From assembly GCF_040676615.1 (NCBI RefSeq), contig NZ_JBFAPI010000005.1, positions 248,001-312,000 on the forward strand: a DNA stretch of 64,000 nucleotides, in the 5' to 3' direction. The stretch comes from Asanoa sp040676615. GTDB lineage: Bacteria; Actinomycetota; Actinomycetes; Mycobacteriales; Micromonosporaceae. The stretch's first letter is position 1. The number at the start of each line of letters is the position of its first letter. This document shows positions 32,275-41,148 of the stretch, one piece after another. The notes beneath the pieces were generated by a model. That model saw only the letters and a list, made by a program, of their open reading frames with translations. It was not told the origin of the DNA and did no database searches. Position numbers and translations under genes: made by a program.

Positions 32275-33447
32275 TTGGTAGCGAGTCTCGACCAGGTCTT
32301 CCGCGCGGAATGGGGACGCGTGGTGGCCAACCTGATCGGCTTCCTCGGCGACTTCGACCTCGCCGAGGAGGCCGCGCAGGACGCGTTCGCCGCGGCCGCC
32401 GAGCGGTGGCCGCGCGACGGCGTCCCGGACAGCCCGCGCGCCTGGCTGATGAGAACGGCCCGCAACCGGGCGACCGACCGCATCCGCCGCGAGCGGACGC
32501 TCGCCGCCAAGGTCGGCCTGCACGTCCCGCCGATGCCTGCGCCGGCGTCGGGGTTTCCCGACGAGCGGCTCGAGCTGATCTTCACCTGCTGCCATCCGGC
32601 TCTCGCGATCGAGGCGCAGGTCGCGCTCACCCTGCGCACCCTCGGTGGGCTGCGCACCGACGAGATCGCGGCGGCCTTCCTGGTGTCCGAGGCGACGATG
32701 GCGCAGCGGCTGGTGCGGGCCAAGCGCAAGATCAAGGCTGCCCGGATCCCGTTCCGGGTGCCGCCGGCACACCTGCTCCGCGATCGACTCGACGCCGTGC
32801 TCGCCGTGGTCTACCTGATCTTCAACGCGGGCTACGGCGGTCGCGACGAGCTGGCCGCCGAAGCGATCTGGTTGGGGCGGGCGCTGGCCGAGCTGCTGTC
32901 GGAGGACGCCGAGGCGCACGGGCTGCTGGCGATGATGCTGCTGCACGACTCGCGCCGGGAGGCCCGGTTCCGCGACGGCGAGCTGGTGCTGCTCGCCGAC
33001 CAGGACCGGTCGCGGTGGAGCGGCGAGCAGATCGCCGCCGGCCGGGCCGTGCTCGATCGCGCGTTGGGTCTGGGCGGTCGAGGGTCCTATGTGCTCCAGG
33101 CGGCGATCGCCGCGTTACACGCCGAGGTGCCGTGCGACTGGGCGCAGATCGCGGCACTGTACGCGGAGCTCGGCCGGCTGACCGGGTCGCCCGTGGTGGA
33201 GCTCAACCGGGCGATCGCCGTTGCCGAGACCGACGGCGCTTCCGCCGGCCTGCGGATCGTCGACGGGCTCGGGCTCGAGGAGTTCCGCTACCTGCACGCG
33301 ACGCGGGCCGAGCTGCTGCGCCGGCTGGGCCGCACCGGCGAGGCGCGCGAGGCCTACCGGAGGGCGAGGCGGCTCACCGACGATGGCGCCGAGCAGCGCT
33401 TCCTCGACCGGCGGTTGGCCGAGCTCGCCGGGGAGGAAAAAGCCTGA
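32275..33447 (+). CDS. ECF42-type RNA polymerase sigma factor with C-terminal TPR-like extension
   Basis: 390 residues. Sigma region 2 is FRAEWGRVVANLIGFLGDFD followed by LAEEAAQDAFAAAAERWPRD; region 4 is LGGLRTDEIAAAFLVSEATM then AQRLVRAKRKIKAARIPFRV. The ~200-residue C-terminal extension (DUF6596/TPR-like; VVYLIFNAGYGGRDELAAEA, FRYLHATRAELLRRLGRTGE) is required for activity in the ECF42 group. No anti-sigma gene is present, as is normal for ECF42, which pairs with DGPF proteins. I propose the TTG start at 32275 after GGAGG; the end of the repeat array overlaps it. Confidence 0.92.
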   Translation: MVASLDQVFRAEWGRVVANLIGFLGDFDLAEEAAQDAFAAAAERWPRDGVPDSPRAWLMRTARNRATDRIRRERTLAAKVGLHVPPMPAPASGFPDERLELIFTCCHPALAIEAQVALTLRTLGGLRTDEIAAAFLVSEATMAQRLVRAKRKIKAARIPFRVPPAHLLRDRLDAVLAVVYLIFNAGYGGRDELAAEAIWLGRALAELLSEDAEAHGLLAMMLLHDSRREARFRDGELVLLADQDRSRWSGEQIAAGRAVLDRALGLGGRGSYVLQAAIAALHAEVPCDWAQIAALYAELGRLTGSPVVELNRAIAVAETDGASAGLRIVDGLGLEEFRYLHATRAELLRRLGRTGEAREAYRRARRLTDDGAEQRFLDRRLAELAGEEKA

Positions 33448-33510
33448 ATTTCGTCGTACGCCCCGCGTACCTTCTGAACGTTCGCCTGGTCCGTCTCGAG
33501 GGGAGGCCGC

Positions 33511-34323
33511 ATGACGACCGCGACGGGTGCCGGCGTGGCCGCAGGGGCGCTTCCGGTCCCGGGGCTGCGACGCACGATGGCCGTTTTTGAATACCATCTG
33601 GTCGGCTACCGGCGCACCTGGAGGGGCTCGGTGCTGGGCTCGTTCCTGCTGCCGTTGCTGACCATGTTGGGCTTCGGTGTGGGCGTCGGCGCCTATGTCG
33701 ACGGTGGCGTGGCCGGCGTGCCCTACCTCGACTACGTGGTGCCCGGCCTGGTCGCGTCGACCGCGCTGCAGGTCGCGGCCGGCGAGAGCAGTTGGCCCGT
33801 GCTCGGCAGCTTCGCCTGGCACAAGATCTATTTCGCCCAGGCCGCGGCGCCGTTGCGGGTCGGCGACGTGCTCGGCGGCCACCTGCTGTTCGTGCTGTTC
33901 CGGGCGGCCCTGTCGGCGGCGGCGTTCCTGGTGGTGGCCACGCTGTTCGGCGCGGTCCACTCGGTCTGGGCGCTGCTCGCGCTGCCGGTCGCGGTGCTGC
34001 TCGGCTGCGCGGTGGCGGCACCGGTTTTCGCATGGAGTTCGACGATCACCTCCGACGGCTACCTCGGGCTGCTGTTCCGCTTCGCGGTGCTGCCGATGTC
34101 GCTGTTCGCCGGTGTCTTCTTCCCGGTCGAGAGCATGCCGGTCGGGTTGCGCTGGGTCGCCTACGCGACGCCGCTGTGGCACGGCGTCGACCTGTGCCGA
34201 GCGGCGACACTCGGCGTCGCGCCGCAGTGGTCGGCTGCCGGCCACCTGGCCTACCTGGCGGTCTGGGCCGGTGGAGGCTGGTGGCTGGCACACATCCGCT
34301 TCCGCAAGCGACTCGTGTTCTGA
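33511..34323 (+). CDS. ABC-2 type exporter permease (NodJ-like), first copy
   Basis: 270 residues with six membrane segments, including VLGSFLLPLLTMLGFGVGVG, GHLLFVLFRAALSAAAFLVV, ALLALPVAVLLGCAVAAPVF and LPMSLFAGVFFPVESMPVGL, and the ABC-2 consensus region FAGVFFPVESMP. ATG follows GAGGGGAGG. It likely forms the exporter with the ATPase at 30466 and the similarly sized permease at 34537. The 64-base gap to the sigma gene suggests joint transcription with the ECF42 unit. Confidence 0.9.
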   Translation: MTTATGAGVAAGALPVPGLRRTMAVFEYHLVGYRRTWRGSVLGSFLLPLLTMLGFGVGVGAYVDGGVAGVPYLDYVVPGLVASTALQVAAGESSWPVLGSFAWHKIYFAQAAAPLRVGDVLGGHLLFVLFRAALSAAAFLVVATLFGAVHSVWALLALPVAVLLGCAVAAPVFAWSSTITSDGYLGLLFRFAVLPMSLFAGVFFPVESMPVGLRWVAYATPLWHGVDLCRAATLGVAPQWSAAGHLAYLAVWAGGGWWLAHIRFRKRLVF

Positions 34324-34536
34324 CCGGTCGACGGGGGAGCCGCTGGTACCGCTTCTCCGGGTGCCACAAGCCTCTGGTGTTCGGCTCGGTCCCGGCGCCG
34401 ATGTCGAACGCGGGCGGCCATCCGTGCCCACTGGTCGCGCGATCGCGCGGCAGACGACGGGTCGCGCTCATTCGTTCCGGGTCGCGCGGCAGCGCGGGAG
34501 ACCGGTCCATTTATTCCGCAAGTGTCTGGAGACGTC

Positions 34537-35349
34537 GTGGTCGCACTGATCCTGCCCCGGCTGGTCAGCTTCGAGGGTTCCGCTCGGCGGTCCGCCTCGG
34601 TCGCCGAGCGAAACGCGGCCGCGTTGCGCTCGGTCTACTGGCTCGTGATGATCTCCGGTTTCGCGGAGCCGGTGATCTACCTGCTGTCCATCGGCGTCGG
34701 CGTCGGCGCCTTGGTCGGAGACCTGACGCTGCCCAGCGGCGTGGTGGTCGGCTACGCGGCGTTCGTGGCGCCGGCGATGCTCGCGTCGGCGGCGATGTCC
34801 GGTGCGCTGTCGGAAACGACGTTCAACTTCTTCGGGAAGATGAAATACATGCGGCTCTACGAGGGGATGCTCGCGACCCCCGTGCGGCCGTTCGAGATCG
34901 CGCTCGGCGAGTTGGGCTGGGCGATGGCGCGGGGCTCGCTCTACTCGGCCGCGTTCCTGGTGCTGATGGTCGCGTTCGACCTGACCACGGTCGGGCGGGC
35001 GCTGCTCGCGTTCCCGGCCGCCGTGCTGGCCGGCTTCGCGTTCGGCGCGCTCGGCCTGGCGCTGACCACGTTCGCCCGCAGTTGGCAGGATTTCGACCTG
35101 ATGGGGTCGATCCAGTTCGCGCTGTTCCTGTTCTCCGGCACGTTCGTGCCCGCGGAGAGCTACCACCCGGTGCTGCGCTGGATCGTCGAGGTGACCCCGC
35201 TCTACCGGGCGGTCGACCTGATCCGGGGCATATCGATCGGCACCGAACGGACGCTAGGCGGATTGATCGACGTCGGTTATCTTCTGGTCGTCACCGCTGT
35301 CGGCCTCGTGATCGCCGGCCGCCGCATGACCACGCTCCTCTGTAAGTAG
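34537..35349 (+). CDS. ABC-2 type exporter permease (NodJ-like), second copy
   Basis: 270 residues, same size and fold as the preceding permease: VYWLVMISGFAEPVIYLLSI, AAFVAPAMLASAAMSGALSE, FNFFGKMKYMRLYEGMLATP, and FALFLFSGTFVPAESYHPVL with the ABC-2 consensus. The GTG at 34537 is preceded by GGAGAC; an earlier in-frame GTG at 34522 is possible. The 213 bases after the first permease hold no gene. The two permeases probably form a heterodimer with the ATPase at 30466. Confidence 0.9.
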   Translation: MVALILPRLVSFEGSARRSASVAERNAAALRSVYWLVMISGFAEPVIYLLSIGVGVGALVGDLTLPSGVVVGYAAFVAPAMLASAAMSGALSETTFNFFGKMKYMRLYEGMLATPVRPFEIALGELGWAMARGSLYSAAFLVLMVAFDLTTVGRALLAFPAAVLAGFAFGALGLALTTFARSWQDFDLMGSIQFALFLFSGTFVPAESYHPVLRWIVEVTPLYRAVDLIRGISIGTERTLGGLIDVGYLLVVTAVGLVIAGRRMTTLLCK

Positions 35350-35442
35350 CGCATCACCGCACGTCAAGACGTTCTGGCCGGACGAAACCGGCATCTCCAC
35401 AACACTGCCGCGAAGATTCACTAGCAGTCTCCGCAGCTTTTG

Positions 35443-35455
35443 TTGCTCCGAGCAA
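35443..35455. promoter_or_regulatory. Palindrome TTGCTCCGAGCAA upstream of the ROK regulator
   Basis: A 13-bp dyad with one central base, within a longer imperfect inverted repeat (CTTTTG...CAAAAG), about 110 bases before the ROK start codon. Candidate operator for autoregulation or regulation of the sugar operon; inferred from symmetry. Confidence 0.4.
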
Positions 35456-35475
35456 AAGTTATCGTCAAGAGATCC

Positions 35476-35506
35476 GAAGCTCTTTACACCCACAGCGGAA
35501 GCTCTT
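35476..35506. promoter_or_regulatory. Two direct repeats GAAGCTCTT spaced 22 bp
   Basis: Copies at 35476-35484 and 35498-35506 lie about two helical turns apart in the promoter region of the ROK gene and could be an activator or repressor site. Confidence 0.3.
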
Positions 35507-35562
35507 ACTGTGTCGTGCACAACACCCGGACATTGCGCCGGTGTGAACGGGCCGACCAAAGG

Positions 35563-36750
35563 ATGGGTGCCGTGCGGGCGGTTGAGCCTCTGCACCTGCG
35601 GCTGTTAAGGCTGCTGCGCGACAACGGTGCGGTCTCCCGCGCCGAGCTCGCCGACCGCCTTGAGATGCCCCGGCCGCGGCTGCTCGCCGAACTCGAACGC
35701 CTCGTCACGCTCGGCTACGTCGCCGAGGCCGGATTGGCCGCCTCCCGCGGCGGTCGCCGTTCGACCCTTGTGGAACTCAGCCCCAAGCTCCGCTTCGCCG
35801 CCGTCGACCTGGGCGCCAGCTCGATCGACGTCGAGATCGTCAACGGCCGGCTGGAGCCGGTCGTCGCCTACGCCGAGCCCGCCGACATCCGCAGCGGCCC
35901 CAAGGGCACCCTGTTGCGGGTCAACGAGTTGCTGCACAAGGCCAAGGTGGACGGTGCCTACGAGCGGCTCGACGCCGTCGGCATCGGCGTGCCGGGCCCG
36001 GTCAGCTTCCGCGACGGCGTGCCGGTCTCGCCGCCGATCATGCCGGGCTGGGACCGGTTCCCGGTCCGCGAGTTGCTCACCCGCGAGCACGGTTGCCCCG
36101 CGGTGGTCGACAACGACGTCAACATCATGGCGATCGGCGAGCGGCACGGCGGCGTCGCCCACTCGGTCGACGACTTCCTGTTCGTCAAGATCGGCACCGG
36201 CATCGGTTGCGGCATCTACCTCGCCGGCGAGGTCTACCGCGGCACCGACGGGTGTGCCGGCGACATCGGCCACATCCAGGTCGACTCGCACGGTCCGATG
36301 TGCTCGTGCGGCAACGTCGGCTGCCTGGAGGCGTTGTTCAGCGGCGCCGCGATCGCCAAGGACGCGATGGCCGCGGCCCGCGCCGGCGGCTCGCCGGCAC
36401 TGGCCGAGCGCCTCGCCGCGAACGGCGCGGTGACCGCGGTCGACGTCGCCGAGGGCGCCATCGAGGGCGACGTGGTCTGCATCCGCCTGATCCGCGACGG
36501 CGGCCGCCGCGTCGGCGGCGTCCTGGCCGGCCTGGTCAGCTTCGCCAACCCCTCGATGATCGTGATCGGCGGCGGCCTGGCCCAACTCGGCCACATCCTG
36601 CTGGCCGAGATCCGCAGCGTCGTCTACCGGCGCTCGCTACCCCTGGCCACCGGCAACCTGCCCGTGGTCCTGTCCGAACTCGGCAGCCGCGCGGGCGTGA
36701 CCGGCGCGGCGGTGCTGGCCAGCGACATGGCCTTCATGGAGGCGTCATGA
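35563..36750 (+). CDS. ROK family transcriptional regulator
   Basis: 395 residues. An N-terminal winged helix (LRLLRLLRDNGAVSRAELAD, RLEMPRPRLLAELERLVTLG) precedes a ROK sugar-kinase-like domain: AAVDLGASSIDVEIVNG phosphate-binding start, FVKIGTGIGCGIYLAGEVYR, and zinc motif MCSCGNVGCLEALFSG near residue 245. ROK regulators sense sugars or sugar phosphates. The gene is followed by the ABC importer genes with an ATGA overlap, so it heads and probably controls the operon. ATG at 35563 used; a GTG at 35572 is an alternative. Confidence 0.92.
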   Translation: MGAVRAVEPLHLRLLRLLRDNGAVSRAELADRLEMPRPRLLAELERLVTLGYVAEAGLAASRGGRRSTLVELSPKLRFAAVDLGASSIDVEIVNGRLEPVVAYAEPADIRSGPKGTLLRVNELLHKAKVDGAYERLDAVGIGVPGPVSFRDGVPVSPPIMPGWDRFPVRELLTREHGCPAVVDNDVNIMAIGERHGGVAHSVDDFLFVKIGTGIGCGIYLAGEVYRGTDGCAGDIGHIQVDSHGPMCSCGNVGCLEALFSGAAIAKDAMAAARAGGSPALAERLAANGAVTAVDVAEGAIEGDVVCIRLIRDGGRRVGGVLAGLVSFANPSMIVIGGGLAQLGHILLAEIRSVVYRRSLPLATGNLPVVLSELGSRAGVTGAAVLASDMAFMEAS

Positions 36751-38852
36751 CCGAGAGCACCGCCCCGGAGACCGGCACGCCATCCGGCGCCGCGGATCCG
36801 AACGGGTCCGTCCCGGAGGCTGATGCCGCCGCGGATCGCCAGCCGAACGGCACGGCCGCGGAGACGGAAGCGGCCGCGGAGACGAAGGCCGCGCCGCGCA
36901 AGCGCGCGCCGCGCTCGACCAGCACTCGCACCCGATCCGCCGCCAAGGCGGCGAAGGCCACCCCGGCGGAGCCCGAGGTTGTTGTCGCGGGTGGTGACGG
37001 CGCCGCGGCGGGGGCTGGCCAGGCGGAGTCCGAGGTTGTTGTCGCGGGTGGTGACGGCGCCGCGGCGGAGGCTGGCCCGGCGGAGTCCGGGGTGCTTCCT
37101 TCAAACGGTGGTGACGGCGCTGCGACGCACACGACGCCCGACGTTGTCTCCCAGGCCGACGTGACCCGCGAACCGCGGAGCCGGCATGCGGCCCCGGACG
37201 AAGCGAATACCGCGCCGCTGTCCACCGAGGACAGTGACGTTTCGGCCGACGAGGTCGCCGTGGTGGACGAGCCTGTCGCGGGGGCCGCGCCTGCCGGGAT
37301 CGTGCCGGCGCAGCGCTCCGGCGACGGGGAAGACCGGCCCGTCGTGCTGCGCCTGACCGACGTGGTCAAGACCTTCCCCGGTGTGCGGGCCCTCGACGGC
37401 GTCCAGCTCGAGGTGCGCGCCGGCGAGGTGCATTGCCTGCTCGGCCAGAACGGGGCCGGGAAGTCGACGCTGATCAAGGTGCTGTCGGGAGCGCACCAGC
37501 CTGACTCCGGAAGCGTGGAGTGGCTGGGGGAGCAGGTCACCTTCGCCAACCCGCAGGCCGCGAACAAGGCCGGCATCGCCACCATCTACCAGGAGCTCGA
37601 CCTCGTCGACGACCTGTCGGTCGCCGGCAACGCGTTCCTCGGGCACGAGGTCAAGGTCGCCGGGTTCGTGCGGCGCGGCCTGATGAACCGGCGGACCCGC
37701 GAGATCCTCGGGCGCCTCGGCCACGGCGAGATCGCACCGACCCGGATGGTGCGGACGCTGCCGGCCGCCGGCAAGCAGGTGGTCAGCATGGCGCGCGCGC
37801 TGTCGCACGAGGCCCGGCTGATCATCATGGACGAGCCCAGCGCGGTGCTGGCCCACGACGAGGTCGGCAACCTCTTCCGGATCATCCGGGAGCTGACCGC
37901 GCAGGGCATCGCGGTCATCTACATCTCGCACCGGCTCGAGGAGATCCGCGAGATCGGCGACCGGGTCACCGTCCTCAAGGACGGCCGGACCACCGCGGCC
38001 AGCCTGCCGGCCCGCACCACGCCGACCCGCGACCTGGTCAGCCGGATGACCGGGCGGACCATCGAGTACGTCTTCCCCGAGCGCGTCGACGCGCCGACCG
38101 AGCCCGAGGAACTGCTGCGGGTCGACGGGCTCAGCCGCCAGGGCGAGTTCGAGGACATCTCGCTGACCGTCGGCAAGGGCGAGATCGTCGGCATCGCGGG
38201 CCTGGTCGGCTCCGGCCGGTCGGAGCTGCTGGAGACCATCTTCGGCGCCCGCCAGGCGGAGCACGGCCGGATCTACGTCAAGGGCAAGGCGTTGCGGCCC
38301 GGTGCGGTCGGCGCCGCCGTACGCGCCGGCATGGGCATGGCCCCCGAGGAGCGTAAGGCCCAGGCGCTGCTGCTCGGCGAGCCGATCTACCGCAACATGA
38401 CTCTTTCGACGTTCAGCCGGATCGCGAAGTTCGGCTTCACCGACGTGAACAAGGAGCGGGCCGAGGCGGAGAAGGTCGCCGACCGGCTCGAGCTGCGCCC
38501 GCGTGACGTCCGCCGGCCGGTGCGCACCCTCTCCGGCGGCAACCAGCAGAAGGTCGTGGTCGGGCGCTGGCTGCTCGGCGACACCGACCTGCTGCTGCTC
38601 GACGAACCCACCCGCGGCGTCGACGTCGGCGCCCGGGCCGAGCTATACCAGGTGATCCACGCGCTCGCCGCGCAAGGCGTCGGAGTGCTGCTGGTTTCCA
38701 GCGAAGTTCCTGAGGTCCTCGGTCTCAGCGACCGGGTGTTGGTCATGCGCGAGGGCCGGTTGGTCCACCAGGCGCGCGCCGAGGAACTCGACGAAGAGAC
38801 TGTGCTCGACCTCGTCATGGCGGGGTCCTTGATGGAAGGTGCGCCCGCATGA
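36747..38852 (+). CDS. Sugar ABC importer ATPase (RbsA/MglA-like) with ~200-residue N-terminal extension
   Basis: 701 residues. Residues ~200-430 form ABC domain 1 (Walker A LLGQNGAGKSTLIKVLSG), residues ~455-690 domain 2 (GLVGSGRSELLETIFGARQA; signature LSGGNQQKVVVGRWLLG; Walker B DLLLLDEPTRGVDVGARAEL). RbsA proteins are about 500 residues, so the first ~200 residues are extra: Ala/Glu/Pro-rich, containing a basic RKRAPRSTSTRTRSAAKAAK patch and two exact-length 19-residue repeats (AEPEVVVAGGDGAAAGAGQ and a near copy, period 57 bp from 36966). The ATG overlaps the ROK stop (ATGA), supporting the long form. Confidence 0.92.
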   Translation: MTESTAPETGTPSGAADPNGSVPEADAAADRQPNGTAAETEAAAETKAAPRKRAPRSTSTRTRSAAKAAKATPAEPEVVVAGGDGAAAGAGQAESEVVVAGGDGAAAEAGPAESGVLPSNGGDGAATHTTPDVVSQADVTREPRSRHAAPDEANTAPLSTEDSDVSADEVAVVDEPVAGAAPAGIVPAQRSGDGEDRPVVLRLTDVVKTFPGVRALDGVQLEVRAGEVHCLLGQNGAGKSTLIKVLSGAHQPDSGSVEWLGEQVTFANPQAANKAGIATIYQELDLVDDLSVAGNAFLGHEVKVAGFVRRGLMNRRTREILGRLGHGEIAPTRMVRTLPAAGKQVVSMARALSHEARLIIMDEPSAVLAHDEVGNLFRIIRELTAQGIAVIYISHRLEEIREIGDRVTVLKDGRTTAASLPARTTPTRDLVSRMTGRTIEYVFPERVDAPTEPEELLRVDGLSRQGEFEDISLTVGKGEIVGIAGLVGSGRSELLETIFGARQAEHGRIYVKGKALRPGAVGAAVRAGMGMAPEERKAQALLLGEPIYRNMTLSTFSRIAKFGFTDVNKERAEAEKVADRLELRPRDVRRPVRTLSGGNQQKVVVGRWLLGDTDLLLLDEPTRGVDVGARAELYQVIHALAAQGVGVLLVSSEVPEVLGLSDRVLVMREGRLVHQARAEELDEETVLDLVMAGSLMEGAPA

Positions 38853-38886
38853 CCGTCATGATCAGCGGAGCGAACGGAGACCGGCG

Positions 38887-39972
38887 ATGACCGGGCTCCC
38901 CGCGCAGACGGCGCCGGCCGTCAAGGAGGCCCTGGGCGGTGGTCCCGAGGAGCAGGGCCCGACGGGCAAGGGCTGGTGGCACAGCGACGCCGGCGAGGCG
39001 ACGCGGCGCAACCTCGGCCTGATCGGCGTGCTGGCCGGTCTGATCGTGATCGGCATCATCACCCAGCCCGAGCTCTACGGCCGGGACGGTTGGTGGATCA
39101 CCAACGTCTGGGCGATCCTCAAGCTCGGCGCGACCGTCGGCGTGGTCGCGGTCGGCATGACATTCGTGATCATCGGCGGCGGCATCGACCTCTCGGTCGG
39201 CGCCATCATCGCTCTCGCGGGCGTCTGGTCGACGACGGTGGCCACACAGGAGTTCGGCGCCGCCGGCATGATCTTCACGGCGCTGGCCGTCGGACTCGGC
39301 GTCGGCCTGGTCAACGGCTTCCTGATCTCGTACGGGCGGCTGGTGCCCTTCATAGCCACGTTGGCGATGCTGGTCGCCGCGCGGGGTCTGGCCGCCCAGA
39401 TCTCCAACAAGCAGACCCAGCGGACCGAGAACCAGACGATCAACAGCATCGCGGCGGACAGCTGGCTCGGCGTGCCGATCCTGGTCTACATCCTCGCGGC
39501 GGTCGTGATCGCCGGTTGGATCCTGCTCAACCGCACGACGTTCGGCCGGCGCACGGTCGCGATCGGCGGCAACGTCGAGGCCGCCCGGCTGGCCGGCATC
39601 AACGTGCGACTGCACACCATGATGTTGTACGCGCTGGCCGGCCTCTGCTGCGGCATCGGCGCCATCATGCTCACCTCGATCGGCACGTCGGCTCAGGCGG
39701 CGATGGCCACCAACTACGAGCTCGACGCGATCGCCGCGGTGATCATCGGTGGCACGTTGCTCAGCGGTGGTCGGGGCACCATCGTCGGCTCGCTGCTCGG
39801 CGTCATCATCTTCTCCACCATCACCAACCTGTTCACCCTCAACGCCTTGTCGACCGAGGTCCAGAACATGGTCAAGGGCGGCATCATCGTGGTCGCCGTG
39901 CTCATCCAGCAGTTCCGCTTCAACTCCGTGAGCCAGTTCTTCAAACGGAACCGGATCACTACAGCTAGCTGA
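38887..39972 (+). CDS. Sugar ABC importer permease (RbsC-like)
   Basis: 361 residues with about ten membrane segments: GLIGVLAGLIVIGIITQPEL, GATVGVVAVGMTFVIIGGGI, DLSVGAIIALAGVWSTTVAT, MIFTALAVGLGVGLVNGFLI, and the RbsC-family loop FGRRTVAIGGNVEAARLAGI and GTLLSGGRGTIVGSLLGVII. The 35-base spacer from the ATPase contains no ribosome site stronger than GGAGAC before the chosen ATG. It forms the membrane channel with the RbsA-like ATPase; substrate is a pentose or polyol-type sugar by family. Confidence 0.93.
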   Translation: MTGLPAQTAPAVKEALGGGPEEQGPTGKGWWHSDAGEATRRNLGLIGVLAGLIVIGIITQPELYGRDGWWITNVWAILKLGATVGVVAVGMTFVIIGGGIDLSVGAIIALAGVWSTTVATQEFGAAGMIFTALAVGLGVGLVNGFLISYGRLVPFIATLAMLVAARGLAAQISNKQTQRTENQTINSIAADSWLGVPILVYILAAVVIAGWILLNRTTFGRRTVAIGGNVEAARLAGINVRLHTMMLYALAGLCCGIGAIMLTSIGTSAQAAMATNYELDAIAAVIIGGTLLSGGRGTIVGSLLGVIIFSTITNLFTLNALSTEVQNMVKGGIIVVAVLIQQFRFNSVSQFFKRNRITTAS

Positions 39973-40071
39973 AACCGATACGCACCATCCACGGTGGTCG
40001 TCCGACCGGACGGTCGCCTGGGCTCTCACACCCTCGATACCCCCGCACGTAAAGAATCCAGGAGGACGTCA

Positions 40072-41133
40072 ATGACCCAGCACGATCCGGTCCGCCGGCG
40101 GTTCCTGCTCGGCGGCGCCGCGCTCGGCGCCGGTGCTCTCCTCGCCGCCTGCACGAGCAACGACAAAGGCGACGACAACAACGCGCAGACCACGGGCAAC
40201 AACAACGCCTCGCCGAACGCCAACACGGCGCCCGGCAAGAAGGTCACCATCGGCTTCTCGGCCCCCGCGGCCGACCACGGCTGGATCGCGGCCATCACCA
40301 GCAACGCCAAGGCCCAGGCCGCGGAGTACTCCGACGTGACGTTCAGCCCGGTCGAGGCCGGCGCCGACGCGGCCGCGCAGCGCAGCGCGCTCTCCACGCT
40401 GATCTCGCAGAAGCCGGACGTCATCGTCCTGCTCCCGTACGACGGCAAGGAGCTCAACGCGTTCGGCCTCGAGGCGATGAAGGCCGGGATCCCGGTCGTC
40501 AACCTCGACCGCGCGTTCCCCGACGCGCTCGCCTACCGCCTGCAGATCAAGGGCGACAACTACGGCATGGGCGTCGCGGCCGGCAACTACATCGCGGCCG
40601 AGATGAAGAAGAAGAACATCAGCGCGCCGATCATCGGCGAGATCGCCGGCATCGACAACCTGGAGCTGACCCAGGAGCGTTCGGCCGGCTTCAAGGCCGC
40701 GCTGGCCGCGAACGGCATGTCGGTCCGTAACCGGCGGGCGGCGCAGTTCACCGTCGACTCCGGCCAGGCCGAGATGAGCCAGCTCCTGCAGGCCCTGCCG
40801 AAGATGGACGCGCTCTGGAACCACGACGACGACCAGGGCATCGGTGTCCTGGCCGCGGCCACCCAGGCCAACCGCAAAGAGTTCCTGATGGTCGGCGGCG
40901 CCGGTTCCAAGGCCGCGATGGAGGCCATCCAGGCCGACAACTCGGTCCTGAAGTGCACCGTCACCTACAGCCCGTCGATGGCCTCGTCGGCCATCTCGCT
41001 CGCCCGGCTGATCGGCCAGGGCAAGGGAATGTCGGACCTGGTGGAACTGCAGGTGCCCAAGGAGATCATCCTGGCATCCGAGACCATCACCAAAGAGAAC
41101 GTGAGCACCTACCTCCCGCTCGGGTTCAGCTAA
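40072..41133 (+). CDS. Sugar ABC importer substrate-binding lipoprotein (RbsB-like)
   Basis: 353 residues. A twin-arginine-type lipoprotein signal (RRRFLLGGAALGAGALLAAC, lipid cysteine C27) is followed by a Thr/Asn/Gly-rich linker and a type I periplasmic-binding fold: KVTIGFSAPAADHGWIAAIT at the start, PDVIVLLPYDGKELNAFGLE, IPVVNLDRAFPDALAYRLQI, and MDALWNHDDDQGIGVLAAAT. The ribosome site CCAGGAGGACGTC is strong. It captures a sugar or polyol outside the cell for the adjacent importer; the ligand cannot be named from the sequence. Confidence 0.93.
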   Translation: MTQHDPVRRRFLLGGAALGAGALLAACTSNDKGDDNNAQTTGNNNASPNANTAPGKKVTIGFSAPAADHGWIAAITSNAKAQAAEYSDVTFSPVEAGADAAAQRSALSTLISQKPDVIVLLPYDGKELNAFGLEAMKAGIPVVNLDRAFPDALAYRLQIKGDNYGMGVAAGNYIAAEMKKKNISAPIIGEIAGIDNLELTQERSAGFKAALAANGMSVRNRRAAQFTVDSGQAEMSQLLQALPKMDALWNHDDDQGIGVLAAATQANRKEFLMVGGAGSKAAMEAIQADNSVLKCTVTYSPSMASSAISLARLIGQGKGMSDLVELQVPKEIILASETITKENVSTYLPLGFS

Positions 41134-41148
41134 AGGGGGAGACCCACC

